Source: CAZTJA01 sp964613745 (GTDB taxonomy: Bacteria > Desulfobacterota > Desulfomonilia > Desulfomonilales > Desulfomonilaceae). From it: a DNA stretch of 25,502 bases. The notes below the pieces were generated by a model. That model had not been told where the DNA came from. It did not search any database and saw only the letters and a program-made list of their open reading frames with translations. Both the position numbers and the translations under genes were made by a program. The stretch spans positions 1-25,502 of the forward strand of contig CAZTJA010000040.1 of NCBI GenBank assembly GCA_964613745.1, written 5' to 3'. Positions 1 through 7,582 of this stretch are shown here, one piece after another. Every line of letters begins with the position of its first letter. Within the stretch, counting starts at the first letter, position 1.

Positions 1-751
1 CCCATACTCGCGTACCACTCGTGGCGTAATCGACATTAAAGTAATCGTTTGTCGAGGTATAACCTCGTCTTGAAGGATAGAAGCCCCAGCCGATTCTAAG
101 AGGGCCGTAATTCGCGAACAACGAAAAGTTCTCGCTTGATCTGTTCTCGGCGCCATTCCAACCAAGTCCCATGCCGAAAATAGATGGTCTTTTACCGAGA
201 GTGATTATTCCCCATGGGAGTTCCGCGGTCATCCACAAGGTATTCCAGTAACCGGGTGAAAACGATCTTTGTATACCGTCATAGCGGTAGTTCAAATACT
301 CTGAAGCGACCAAGTCACCGGCTGCATAGTAAGTAGCGCCACTTGGGGAAACATTGGAATATGCTGCCCACTCCCCGATATAGTATGTTCCACGAATTCG
401 AATAGCCGGATTGACTCTCAGATCCATGTTTGTGAGCATGTACATGGTATTCCAGGAGCCGTCAGCCCCAGTAACCAGACCGTTTTGGGTAGACTTCACG
501 CCTGCTTGAAAACCGAGCCAAGCATTAAGAGATGCATAACGACCTGCAACTGCGTCCGCAAATGTGGCTCCAGTTCCCCTGTCCACATCGTATGGCCCGA
601 AGAAGCCTTGCCGGCCCGTTTGGGTCCTGTATTCATATTCCCACGTGAATGTGCCGTCCATGCTGAATTCCCACGCCCAGCCCGGTGAGGCGAGCATAAG
701 GAGGCTCAGCGACAGTAAGGCAGTCCGTAACCAAACCCTATTCTTGACCAT
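1..751 (-). CDS. Porin-like outer-membrane beta-barrel protein, N-terminal part (cut by window edge)
   Basis: An open frame of 250 codons runs from an ATG at 751 to the left edge without a stop, so the C-terminus is missing. AGGAGG lies 8 nt before the ATG. The protein begins with a positively charged N-region (MVKNRVWLRT), a hydrophobic core and a likely signal-peptidase I site after residue 26 (SPGWA, then WEFSMDG). The mature part is rich in Trp, Tyr, Gly and Asn with alternating short strands (GTYYIGEWAAY, LNYRYDGIQRSF, LRIGWGFYPSRRGY), the look of an outer-membrane barrel. I cannot name the substrate; similar large barrels in sulfate reducers are usually annotated as hypothetical or porin. 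It has its own promoter and leader (see 886-914 and 766-792). Export to the outer membrane is an inference from composition and the signal peptide; the coding call itself is firm. Confidence 0.8.
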   Translation of the reverse strand, partial: MVKNRVWLRTALLSLSLLMLASPGWAWEFSMDGTFTWEYEYRTQTGRQGFFGPYDVDRGTGATFADAVAGRYASLNAWLGFQAGVKSTQNGLVTGADGSWNTMYMLTNMDLRVNPAIRIRGTYYIGEWAAYSNVSPSGATYYAAGDLVASEYLNYRYDGIQRSFSPGYWNTLWMTAELPWGIITLGKRPSIFGMGLGWNGAENRSSENFSLFANYGPLRIGWGFYPSRRGYTSTNDYFNVDYATSGTRVW

Positions 752-765
752 GTATTATTCCTCCT

Positions 766-792
766 AGAAAAACAGGACGGAAACACCCGTCC
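766..792 (-). terminator. Terminator-like leader hairpin just before the porin RBS (possible attenuator)
   Basis: On the minus strand GGACGG, a 6-nt loop and CCGTCC form a perfect 6-bp hairpin (775-792), followed at once by TGTTTTT and then the AGGAGG of the porin gene. It lies between the promoter at 886-914 and the start codon, so it would act on the porin transcript itself. The stem is short, so termination may be partial. It could instead be a stabilising 5' hairpin. Confidence 0.45.
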
Positions 793-885
793 AAATTAAA
801 TTCTTCCACCATGCCTACAATACGCCGAAATGGGGGAGCGTATATGTCAGCATAGCCATCGACCTTCGATAAGGAATTAGCATGA

Positions 886-914
886 ATCCTACGCCGGAAT
901 GTCAAATATGTCAA
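886..914 (-). promoter_or_regulatory. Sigma-70 type promoter of the porin-like gene
   Basis: TTGACA (909-914) and TAGGAT (886-891) are separated by exactly 17 bp on the minus strand. The predicted transcript starts near 879, giving a leader of about 128 nt before the ATG at 751. An 11-mer, AAACAGGACGG (plus-strand reading), occurs both at 931-941, just upstream of the -35 box, and at 770-780 in the leader hairpin, and might be a shared binding site. Confidence 0.7.
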
Positions 915-1277
915 GATTAAAAGTGGAGTTAAACAGGACGGGAGCGTTTTGGAAGGAGGGCGCTGCACGACCGAAAAAGGAAATGATCTCAGGACAATTT
1001 TGTACATTTTCCCGATCCGAGTCACTTTGCTAACAAATATCTAACGAATGGTTCTTCACCTCGATCCGTGTTTAGCTCATTGCAATCCGCGGTCCCGCAT
1101 CGGAATAATGCACTTGACCGACTTGGAGCCGGAGTTTGGCTATTACTAAGTCAATTCATTAAACCCGTGGGAGTCAGGCAGACTGACGATTGCATTCTGC
1201 AGCCATAACCAAGAAGGATTCAGTAAGAGCGGCCGTTCTAGAGGCATGGGGCTTAGCGGGTCACTACACGCAATCAT
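915..1277. other. Gene-free stretch between the porin promoter and purE
   Basis: No frame here has a convincing start, ribosome binding site and protein-like composition. A 5-bp hairpin (GTCAG, 5-nt loop, CTGAC) lies around 1173-1187 but has no T-run, so I do not call it a purE terminator. I see no tRNA or known RNA motif. Confidence 0.5.
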
Positions 1278-1811
1278 TTATTCCGACCATGCTCCTGACT
1301 CTACAAATCGTGCTTTCTCTTCAATGAGGGCACGCTGTTCGGCTCGGTAATCCCGCAGTTTTTTCTGAAGTGCCGGATCATACGTGGCAAGCATCTCAAT
1401 TGCAAAGAGTGCAGCATTGCGGGCACCCGCCGTTCCGATCCCCATGCTTGCCACAGGAACTCCGCCGGGCATTTGAACCGTAGATAGTAAAGCATCAAGG
1501 CCGGAAAGCGAGGACGATCCCATTGGGACACCTATAATGGGTAAAACAGTGTAGGCAGCAAGAAAACCGGCCAAATGTGCGGCCATGCCGGCTCCGGCGA
1601 TGATGACCTTCCACTCCTCCTGTTCGGCCCTTCTCGCAATTTCAACCACTTTGTCGGGCGTGCGATGTGCACTTGCAACGGTCATGTAGTAGGGAACGCC
1701 AAATTGTTTCAGTAGTTGAGCGGCTTTGCTCATAACCTCCAAATCGGAGTCGCTCCCCATCAATATTCCAACTTTGATTTTGTCCGAAATGCCTCGATCG
1801 GCTTTATCCAT
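1278..1811 (-). CDS. purE: PurE, N5-carboxyaminoimidazole ribonucleotide mutase (class I)
   Basis: A 177-residue cytosolic enzyme of de novo purine synthesis that converts N5-CAIR to 4-carboxy-AIR. Family motifs are in order: GSDSD (about 19-23, phosphate binding), SAHRTP (about 47-52), AGMAAHL (about 74-80), VQMPGGVPV (about 112-120) and the GTAGARNAALFA helix. This fits class I PurE, which normally works with PurK; no purK is in the window. The frame is open upstream to 1934, but the ATG at 1811 is chosen because it follows a GAGGAAAG ribosome binding site and gives the family's usual N-terminus (MDKADRGISDKIKVGILMGS); the longer version would overlap the end of the IMP cyclohydrolase gene. 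It starts 13 nt after that gene's stop, so the two are very likely co-transcribed and act in the same pathway. Confidence 0.95.
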   Translation of the reverse strand: MDKADRGISDKIKVGILMGSDSDLEVMSKAAQLLKQFGVPYYMTVASAHRTPDKVVEIARRAEQEEWKVIIAGAGMAAHLAGFLAAYTVLPIIGVPMGSSSLSGLDALLSTVQMPGGVPVASMGIGTAGARNAALFAIEMLATYDPALQKKLRDYRAEQRALIEEKARFVESGAWSE

Positions 1812-1824
1812 AGTTATCTTTCCT

Positions 1825-2421
1825 CTATTCCGGTTTCGTATTGAGGTATCGGGTAATTGCGCCGTCATACTCGTGAGTGAGCCGATAAACCTTTTTCGCC
1901 AAGTTAAAGTTCGTCGCTTCGGAAACAGATCCACCCGACTGCTTCATTTCCCGAAGTATCAGGTCGTAATCATTGGGATCGGTAATTACGGTAACAAAGG
2001 GATAGTTTTTTGCGGCTGCTCTCAGCAAGGTCGGACCGCCAATATCAATGTTCTCGATGGCTTCCTGCAGCGTGCAACCTGGTTTTTCCACTGTCTTTTC
2101 AAAAGCGTAAAGATTCACTACTACCATATCTATGGGCTTAATTCCGTTGGATTCCATGGCCTTGATGTGCTCCGGATTTGAACGGATAGCGAGGATTCCT
2201 CCGTGAATTTTGGGATGCAGCGTTTTAACTCTCCCGTCCATCATCTCCGGAAAACCGGTAAAATCCGAAACCTCTCTGATCTTAACTCCACCGTCCGCCA
2301 GAATTTTTGCAGTTCCACCAGTGGACAATATTTCTACCCCGAAACCGGATAATTCACGTGCAAATTCTTGAATACCTGATTTATCGGTAAGGCTGATGAG
2401 CGCTCGACTAATCTTTGACAT
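1825..2421 (-). CDS. purH: Stand-alone IMP cyclohydrolase (N-terminal half of PurH only)
   Basis: A 198-residue protein matching the MGS-like IMP cyclohydrolase domain of bifunctional PurH: ALISLTDKSG near the N-terminus, LSTGGTAKIL, the loop FPEMMDGRVKTLHPKIHGGIL, VVVNLYAFEKTV, and the IDIGGPTLLRAAAKN segment. It closes FAICAR to IMP, the last purine step. Usual PurH proteins are about 500 or more residues and also carry AICAR transformylase; here the protein stops at the domain boundary (near YDGAITRYL), and what follows after 13 nt is purE, not the missing domain. I read this as a natural split, as known for some Desulfobacterota, rather than a truncation, because the stop is at the boundary and purE follows cleanly. 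The transformylase must be encoded elsewhere. The start ATG has GAGG about 9 nt upstream. The symbol is used only for the cyclohydrolase part. Confidence 0.9.
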   Translation of the reverse strand: MSKISRALISLTDKSGIQEFARELSGFGVEILSTGGTAKILADGGVKIREVSDFTGFPEMMDGRVKTLHPKIHGGILAIRSNPEHIKAMESNGIKPIDMVVVNLYAFEKTVEKPGCTLQEAIENIDIGGPTLLRAAAKNYPFVTVITDPNDYDLILREMKQSGGSVSEATNFNLAKKVYRLTHEYDGAITRYLNTKPE

Positions 2422-2439
2422 AAGCTAAACCTCTACGGA

Positions 2440-3345
2440 TTATTGTTGCACAACTTTTTTGCCGGACTTCTGCTGTGTTTTCGGAGGAAGCTTCGACAAC
2501 TCGGCAATTGCTAGTTTACCGTAATCACCGTCAGGATCAGATCGCAGAACCGAATCGAATTTCTTGGCAGCCGCATCCGATTTGCCCATTTTCATGAGGA
2601 CCGATCCGGTGAGGTACTGAGCCGCCGTGTAGTTGGGATCAATTTCGACGGCTTTTTTTAACGATTCCAGCGCACCGGAATAATCATTTTGAATATCCAT
2701 GACCACGGCCATTCGATAGAAACCATCCTTAAAGGATGGATCCGTAGCAACGGTCTTCTTGTAATACTCTAGAGCTTTTCCGTAATTATTCTTTTGTTCG
2801 TAGCAGTACGCAAGGTTATAGAGAGGATTCGGCGTCTCGTCTTTCATGCCTACCGCTTTTTCATAATACTCGATGGCCTTGTCTATATCCTTCTTATTAT
2901 AATGGGCAACTCCGATATTGTACAGAGCTTTTTCGGGGGTAGCGTAATGGGGATCTTTTAGACTGGCTTCGAACTCCTGAATGGCTTCATCATATTGCCC
3001 TTTGGCCAGCAGAGCCGTACCTTTGTTATTTCTTGCTTCCGTGAGCTTCGGCTCAATTTGCAAGGCACGATTATACTGTTCGATTGCTTTGTCGTATAAA
3101 CCTTTTTGCTGATATGCCAATCCGAGAGCATGCTCAACATCCGGGTTATTAGCCTGCATACTCTGGGCGGTGGACAATTCCTTGATCGCCTGCGGCGTTT
3201 TGCCTTCGCTGAGGTGATTTATTCCTACAGAATAATGGAATTGGGCTGTTTTTTCTTGTGTGGTATTTGATGTGGTCTGTTGCGGTACGCAGGCACTTAA
3301 TCCGGCCGTGAGCAAGAGCAAACCTACAAAAATGGTTCGCGTCAT
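2440..3345 (-). CDS. TPR-repeat lipoprotein
   Basis: A 301-residue exported protein with a lipoprotein signal: MTRTIFVGLLLLTAGLSAC, lipobox LSAC with the acylated Cys at 19. After a short linker rich in Thr and Gln, about seven tetratricopeptide repeats fill residues 35-280, recognisable by spacing of G-Y, A-Y and DP positions (for example GLAYQQKGLYDKAIEQYNRAL). The Lys- and Gln-rich end (QQKSGKKVVQQ) is likely disordered. The layout resembles PilF/PilW-type or other periplasmic scaffold lipoproteins, but I cannot assign a complex. The start is the ATG at 3345 because AAGGAGG lies at 3354-3360; the in-frame ATG at 3363 consists of that very ribosome binding site and is rejected. The stop lies 18 nt before the cyclohydrolase gene, so it may share its transcript with the purine genes, though no functional link is evident. 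Confidence 0.88.
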   Translation of the reverse strand: MTRTIFVGLLLLTAGLSACVPQQTTSNTTQEKTAQFHYSVGINHLSEGKTPQAIKELSTAQSMQANNPDVEHALGLAYQQKGLYDKAIEQYNRALQIEPKLTEARNNKGTALLAKGQYDEAIQEFEASLKDPHYATPEKALYNIGVAHYNKKDIDKAIEYYEKAVGMKDETPNPLYNLAYCYEQKNNYGKALEYYKKTVATDPSFKDGFYRMAVVMDIQNDYSGALESLKKAVEIDPNYTAAQYLTGSVLMKMGKSDAAAKKFDSVLRSDPDGDYGKLAIAELSKLPPKTQQKSGKKVVQQ

Positions 3346-3453
3346 GGCAGTCGCCTCCTTCATAATCGTCCACCCATCGGGTGAAACCCGTTGTCAGCGA
3401 CATACCAATCTAAGAAAACAAATAAAAAGAGTCACCGAAGGCTGCCTTGCAAT

Positions 3454-5073
3454 TCACCCCGACTGACCGGGTCCACCTGCAGTAAACTCAAAATTCACAG
3501 CTCGATCACAAAGAAGTGATCTTATAAGCTCACGAAGAAATCGTTCCGAGTCGTCTTCCGATTTACGAACGGCAGCATACGGCAGCTCATCCACCTGAAG
3601 AGGCTCAAACGCGCTCAATTGACCCAGATATATTTCCCATCTTCCGTCCGAGGGCTGATGCTTTTTGAAGCGCCTCTCGGATAGGCGTTGCTGAATTGTT
3701 TGTTCCGATGCAACACAATGGATTATCAGAAATCGGGCCGAATGATGTTGAGCCAGTCTTTTCGCCTCATCCCGCCATGATTTTTTACTGAATGAGGCAT
3801 CCAGCAGGACTGATCTGCCGCTCCGGAGAGTCTCCTGCGCGTTCCTAAACATAGAACGATAGGTCTTCTCCGTCGCATTCGACGTATAGATCCCTTCTCC
3901 GAACTTGTCAAGGCGATGTTCGCCGGGATCTATACCGAATTGTTCCTTTCTCACAACATCGGATTGGATAAGTTGAGCTCCATATCGAGAGCTGAACTGC
4001 CGCGCGAACCAGCTCTTTCCCGAACCCGTGAATCCACACGTAATTATCAGAGCAACGGGAGGTTCGGATTCCAAATAGCACAAGGATAACCCAAAATAGT
4101 CCGACGCTTTGGACATGCTCTCCAATTGAGCTTGAGGCTCTACTTCAGGTTCATCTATTACAAAGGATGTAACTTTGCCGCGGACAAAGGCTCGGTATGA
4201 CTTATAGAAACGGACGCATTTTTCAAAATCGGGATCTCCGGAGATTTCCGCGTATGTTGAAGAAACGCGATCACCGAAAGCCGGGAAGCCACGATAATCG
4301 AAGTCCATTAACAGGAATGCAAGATCGGCAGCCGTGTCACCGTATCTAAATCGCTCATTGAATTCAATGCAGTCGATCAGCATGATGTCATCGTTGACGA
4401 CTACGTGCTCAAGGTGTAAATCCCCGTGACAATCCCGTATGTGACCATTGGCCGACCGAGACTGAAAAAGTGCTTCGTGACTGCTGAGATAATCGAAGGA
4501 TTTTTTCTTCAACCCATCATAAACACGTTGAGAAATTGTGCGTCCTACAAATTTTTCCGTCTGGTCAAAATTCTCGATCAGATTTTGTCGAATCGTTTCA
4601 ATGGAACCATAGGTTGCTATCCCTGGACCATTTGGGGCTTGGGAATGAAACTGAGCTATCTTCTTTGCTATCCTATCAAGTAGATTCATCCCAATCTTTT
4701 GTGTGCTTAACCTGTTGATGAGTATGTTCTCTGCGGGTATTCTGCGCATCAGAACGGCGGTATCAATAAGTGTACCTTTGCCTAATAGATTTATGCCTTT
4801 GAATCCATCGAAGATCCCAACTACACCTAAATAAATTCCCGAAGAAAACCTCGAATTGAGTAGAACTTCTTGTTCGCAGTAATGGCGACGTTTTTGAAAT
4901 GTAGTAAAATCGAGAAAGCCGAAATTCAGCGGCTTCTTAACTTTGTAGACCAGATTTCCTGCGATGAATACTACCGAAATATGAGTTTGTATTACGATGA
5001 CGTTATGGGGCTTGTGTGGGAAAAAGTTCGGATCGGACATTGCTTCGATCAAGCGTTCCAATCCTAAAGGCAT
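3454..5073 (-). CDS. Bifunctional protein: aminoglycoside-phosphotransferase-like kinase plus P-loop kinase/ATPase
   Basis: A 539-residue fusion. The N-terminal part (about 20-300) is an APH/choline-kinase-like fold with a lysine pair in VYKVKKPLNFGFLDF, the catalytic HGDLH (about 216-220) and the metal-binding segment LIDCIEFNERFRYGD. The C-terminal part (about 340-510) is a small P-loop kinase with GFTGSGKS (about 347-354), a QSDVVRKE base-binding-like segment and LLDASF, similar to gluconate-kinase or zeta-toxin-like kinases. The combination is a known but functionally uncharacterised family, usually named bifunctional aminoglycoside phosphotransferase/ATP-binding protein; antibiotic resistance should not be assumed. 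The ATG at 5073 is chosen: GAGGTG precedes it and it lies 4 nt after the rlmN stop, whereas the TTG at 5097 would overlap rlmN. Tight spacing suggests translational coupling to rlmN. Confidence 0.88.
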   Translation of the reverse strand: MPLGLERLIEAMSDPNFFPHKPHNVIVIQTHISVVFIAGNLVYKVKKPLNFGFLDFTTFQKRRHYCEQEVLLNSRFSSGIYLGVVGIFDGFKGINLLGKGTLIDTAVLMRRIPAENILINRLSTQKIGMNLLDRIAKKIAQFHSQAPNGPGIATYGSIETIRQNLIENFDQTEKFVGRTISQRVYDGLKKKSFDYLSSHEALFQSRSANGHIRDCHGDLHLEHVVVNDDIMLIDCIEFNERFRYGDTAADLAFLLMDFDYRGFPAFGDRVSSTYAEISGDPDFEKCVRFYKSYRAFVRGKVTSFVIDEPEVEPQAQLESMSKASDYFGLSLCYLESEPPVALIITCGFTGSGKSWFARQFSSRYGAQLIQSDVVRKEQFGIDPGEHRLDKFGEGIYTSNATEKTYRSMFRNAQETLRSGRSVLLDASFSKKSWRDEAKRLAQHHSARFLIIHCVASEQTIQQRLSERRFKKHQPSDGRWEIYLGQLSAFEPLQVDELPYAAVRKSEDDSERFLRELIRSLLCDRAVNFEFTAGGPGQSG

Positions 5074-5077
5074 GTAA

Positions 5078-6148
5078 TCACCTCGAACTGGAGGCAAGCT
5101 GGCCGCATGCTGCGAGAATATCCGTCCCCCGAGATTTTCTTATGATTGTGGTCAATGATTTTGACATAAGAATCTCTTGGAATCGAGCTACCCGATCAGG
5201 TGACGGAGTTTTGAATTCAGCACAGCCATGGTCATTAAATGGTATTAGGTTAACCTTCGCCTTTATAGGATTCAGCAATCGCACCAATTCCCGTGCGTCA
5301 TGATCTGAGTCATTGAAATCCCTAATCATCACGTATTCTATTGTAATGCGCATCCCACGAGGCAATGGGTATTCCCGCAATGCCTGCATGAGTTCCGCAA
5401 TTGGGTATTTCTTATTTACCGGCATTATTTTATCGCGTTGTTGATCACTTACCGCATTGAGACTAACGGCCAACTTCACTTTGCTTCTTTTGCCTAATTC
5501 CTTTATTTGCGGGACGAGCCCTGCAGTTGAAACGGTGATGTGCCGCCAGGAAATCTTAGGTCCGTTCGGATTGGTCAGGATCTGAACTGCCTTGATGACC
5601 TCGTCAATATTAGCGGTAGGCTCGCCCATACCCATAAAAACGATGTTCGTAATTTTGGCCTGGGGACGAAGTCTACGGACAGCGAGCAATTGCCCCACTA
5701 TTTCACCTGCTCGGAGATTCCTCAAAAATCCCATGGAAGAAGTTCGACAAATCCGGCAACCCATAGCGCAGCCGACCTGAGAAGACACACACAAAGTATC
5801 GTGATCTTCTCCGGGTATGTATACCGTTTCAATTTCCTTCCGGTCGAACAATCCGAAGAGAAACTTTGTGGTGCCGTCTTTGGCTCGGGTTTCGGTAATA
5901 AGCAACGGGTCGAAAATACGGCTCCGCTCGCTTAATTGTCTTCGGAATTCCTTGGAAAGATTTGTCATATCATCGAATGATAAGGCTAAGCCCTGATGCA
6001 CCCATTTCATTATTTGGGCGGCTCTGTATTTTTCCTTACCTAGGTCTGCGACAAATTTCTCCAATTCATCAGGAAGCATCCCGATCAAATCGGGCAGTTC
6101 CGATATGATGTTTTTCGAATCGCTGATTGACACTTCTTCCACATTCAA
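5078..6148 (-). CDS. rlmN: RlmN, dual-specificity 23S rRNA/tRNA adenine-C2 methyltransferase (radical SAM)
   Basis: A protein of about 356 residues with the family hallmarks: the radical SAM cluster motif CAMGCRIC (Cys-x3-Cys-x2-Cys), preceded by TLCVSSQVGC that carries the first catalytic Cys, and the C-terminal TDILAACGQL that carries the methyl-carrying Cys. FMGMGEP, STAGLVP, KLAVSLNA and IEYVMI follow the family order. It methylates C2 of A2503 in 23S rRNA and of A37 in some tRNAs, using S-adenosylmethionine both as radical source and methyl donor. The segment after the third cluster Cys reads RTSSMGFLRNL, slightly off the more common ATG/AST form. The start is uncertain: TTG at 6148 or GTG at 6142, both without a strong ribosome binding site. 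The ATG at 6079 would lose N-terminal family sequence. It lies 72 nt after ndk. Confidence 0.93.
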   Translation of the reverse strand: MNVEEVSISDSKNIISELPDLIGMLPDELEKFVADLGKEKYRAAQIMKWVHQGLALSFDDMTNLSKEFRRQLSERSRIFDPLLITETRAKDGTTKFLFGLFDRKEIETVYIPGEDHDTLCVSSQVGCAMGCRICRTSSMGFLRNLRAGEIVGQLLAVRRLRPQAKITNIVFMGMGEPTANIDEVIKAVQILTNPNGPKISWRHITVSTAGLVPQIKELGKRSKVKLAVSLNAVSDQQRDKIMPVNKKYPIAELMQALREYPLPRGMRITIEYVMIRDFNDSDHDARELVRLLNPIKAKVNLIPFNDHGCAEFKTPSPDRVARFQEILMSKSLTTIIRKSRGTDILAACGQLASSSR

Positions 6149-6220
6149 TTTTCGTTGGAATCCTAAACTGATTAAATTAGGAGCAATTTCCTGCTATCAT
6201 CAAAAGAATATCCGTAAAAA

Positions 6221-6634
6221 TCAGAATACTTCAATTCCGCTGAAAAAATAACCGATCTCAAAAGCGGCACTCTCCGGTGAATCGGAACCGTGAACTATGT
6301 TATTCTGCTTGCTGTCGGCCCACTTTTTGCGAATAGTGCCTTCAGCTGCTTCCACCGGGTCCGTAGCTCCCATAATTTCACGATTCCGCTGGATTGCGTT
6401 GTCACCTTCAAGCACCATGAGAACCACCGGACCTGAAATCATGAAGTCCACGAGTTCAGGAAAAAACGGCCGCTCCTTGTGAACATAGTAGAATCCCTCG
6501 GCCTCTTGTTTGCTGAGTTTCTTCATTTTAACTGCGGCAATCCGCAAACCTTTATCCTGAAAAGTTTTGATAACTTCTCCAATGAGATTTTTCTGAACAC
6601 CGTCCGGCTTTATTATGGACAGAGTTTTTTCCAT
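6221..6634 (-). CDS. ndk: Nucleoside diphosphate kinase
   Basis: A full-length 137-residue NDK. It begins MEKTLSIIKPDGV and contains the phosphohistidine site NIVHGSDS near residue 116, plus RPFFPELVDFM, GPVVLMVLEG, MGATDP and AAEGTIRKKWA, which bind the nucleotide and shape the hexamer. It transfers the gamma-phosphate between nucleoside triphosphates and diphosphates through a phosphohistidine intermediate in the cytosol. A GGGAG ribosome binding site lies just ahead of the ATG. It is the first gene of the minus-strand run and sits back to back with the nitroreductase gene, sharing a 118-nt divergent control region (6635-6752); I see no strong promoter for the ndk side. Nucleotide metabolism also features downstream (purH, purE). 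Confidence 0.97.
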   Translation of the reverse strand: MEKTLSIIKPDGVQKNLIGEVIKTFQDKGLRIAAVKMKKLSKQEAEGFYYVHKERPFFPELVDFMISGPVVLMVLEGDNAIQRNREIMGATDPVEAAEGTIRKKWADSKQNNIVHGSDSPESAAFEIGYFFSGIEVF

Positions 6635-6675
6635 TGCATGCTCCCAAATCTAAATTGATATTTCATTCGGTTCGA

Positions 6676-6704
6676 TTGTAACGCCAAACATTTTTTTTTA
6701 ATAT
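6676..6704 (+). promoter_or_regulatory. Promoter of the secreted nitroreductase gene
   Basis: TTGTAA (6676-6681) and TAATAT (6699-6704) are 17 bp apart, with a run of nine T just before the -10 box. The start point would be near 6711, giving a leader of about 42 nt to the ATG at 6753. A divergent ndk promoter would have to lie in the same 118 nt. Confidence 0.5.
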
Positions 6705-6752
6705 GAGGCATCAATGTTGTAAAGATCTTTCACTTTGCAAGGGAGCACAAGT

Positions 6753-7436
6753 ATGAAATCGATATGTTCGATGCTGATGATATTCTTATTATTTTGCCTC
6801 GTCCTTACGGCCGGTAATGTCGCCGCGCAAAACGAGATCAAACTCCCGGCTCCCCAGCTTACGGGAAAGCTTTCCGTAGAACAGGCTTTAATTAAAAAGA
6901 AGTCTTACCGATCATTCTCAGGCAAACCGATCACGTTTGCGGAAGTCGGACAAATGCTCTGGGCGGCTGGAGGTAATGTTCCGGATTCGGTCACCGGAGC
7001 AACCCAGAAAGTGATCCCCTCAGCAGGTGGTCTTTATCCTCTTGAATTCTATTTGCTTGTCGGCAAGGATTTGATTTCCGAAATTCCTGCAGGTATTTAT
7101 CGCTTCAATCCCGGCGGTAATTCCCTGCAATTGTTATCTGCTGGAGATTCGAGGAATCTTTTGGCCCATGCGGCCTTTCAACCCTGGATCGGCCAAGCGC
7201 CGGCAATTATAGTAATAGGAGCGGAATTCCAGCGTACGACGGTGAGGTACGCGAACCGCGGAGTGAACTATGTTTACATGGAAGCCGGCAATTCGAATCA
7301 GAATCTCTATTTGCAGGCGGAATCTCTCGGGTTGCGCATAGGGACCGTCGGAGCATTCAATGATGCGCAAGTTTCAGCAGTATTAAAATTGCCTCAAAAC
7401 ATCACGCCGCTGCTCATCATTCCATTTGGCAGATGA
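6753..7436 (+). CDS. Secreted SagB-type nitroreductase-family protein
   Basis: A 227-residue protein with a clear N-terminal signal (MLMIFLLFCLVLTAGNVAAQ), cleaved probably after NVAA at about residue 25. The rest is a nitroreductase/SagB-ThcOx fold: KKSYRSFSGKPITFAEVGQML near the start, the PSAGGLYPLEFYLLVG block typical of the SagB branch, and YMEAGNSNQNLYLQAESLGL with IGTVGAF towards the C-terminus. Family members bind FMN and carry out two-electron redox chemistry; the substrate here is unknown. No peptide-modifying partner (SagC/D-like) is nearby, so bacteriocin or azole synthesis is not supported. An exported flavoprotein would need a periplasmic or outer-leaflet setting, which is unusual for this cytosolic fold. 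GGGAG precedes the ATG; an in-frame TTG at 6735 is rejected as it has no ribosome binding site. Confidence 0.88.
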   Translation: MKSICSMLMIFLLFCLVLTAGNVAAQNEIKLPAPQLTGKLSVEQALIKKKSYRSFSGKPITFAEVGQMLWAAGGNVPDSVTGATQKVIPSAGGLYPLEFYLLVGKDLISEIPAGIYRFNPGGNSLQLLSAGDSRNLLAHAAFQPWIGQAPAIIVIGAEFQRTTVRYANRGVNYVYMEAGNSNQNLYLQAESLGLRIGTVGAFNDAQVSAVLKLPQNITPLLIIPFGR

Positions 7437-7456
7437 AAATGCGGGCTCTTGGAATT

Positions 7457-7470
7457 GCTCATAGGTGAGC
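7457..7470 (+). terminator. Weak hairpin after the nitroreductase gene
   Basis: GCTCA and TGAGC pair around a TAGG loop, followed by CTTTAT. The stem is only 5 bp and the T-run is poor, so this is at best a weak terminator ahead of the hppA promoter. Confidence 0.25.
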
Positions 7471-7490
7471 CTTTATAGTTGCGATTATCC

Positions 7491-7519
7491 TTGACACAAT
7501 AGCTGAACATAGCTAATCT
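7491..7519 (+). promoter_or_regulatory. Sigma-70 type promoter of hppA
   Basis: A perfect TTGACA (7491-7496) and TAATCT (7514-7519) are 17 bp apart, about 63 nt before the hppA start codon. The strong -35 box, the AAGGAGGT ribosome binding site at 7569-7576 and the biased codon use of the gene all point to high expression. Confidence 0.75.
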
Positions 7520-7582
7520 GCACCGATACAATCTTGTTTTCCCTACGTTTATTTCAGTTACTTTACCTAAGGAGGTAGGTGG

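Noticed and set aside
738..1025. Minus-strand open frame of 95 codons overlapping the porin start
   Set aside because: It covers the porin promoter and leader hairpin, has no ribosome binding site and its residue content is not protein-like.
1812..1934. N-terminal extension of PurE
   Set aside because: It would overlap the previous gene, and the ATG at 1811 has a proper ribosome binding site and gives the usual PurE start.
1726..2181. 151-codon plus-strand frame across purE and the cyclohydrolase
   Set aside because: Antisense to two conserved enzymes and without family features.
3454..5073. Antibiotic resistance gene
   Set aside because: The phosphotransferase-like half is only fold-level evidence and the fusion family is widespread in environmental bacteria.
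6753..7436. Thiazole/oxazole-modified peptide (SagB) biosynthesis
   Set aside because: No cyclodehydratase or precursor peptide is nearby and the protein is exported.
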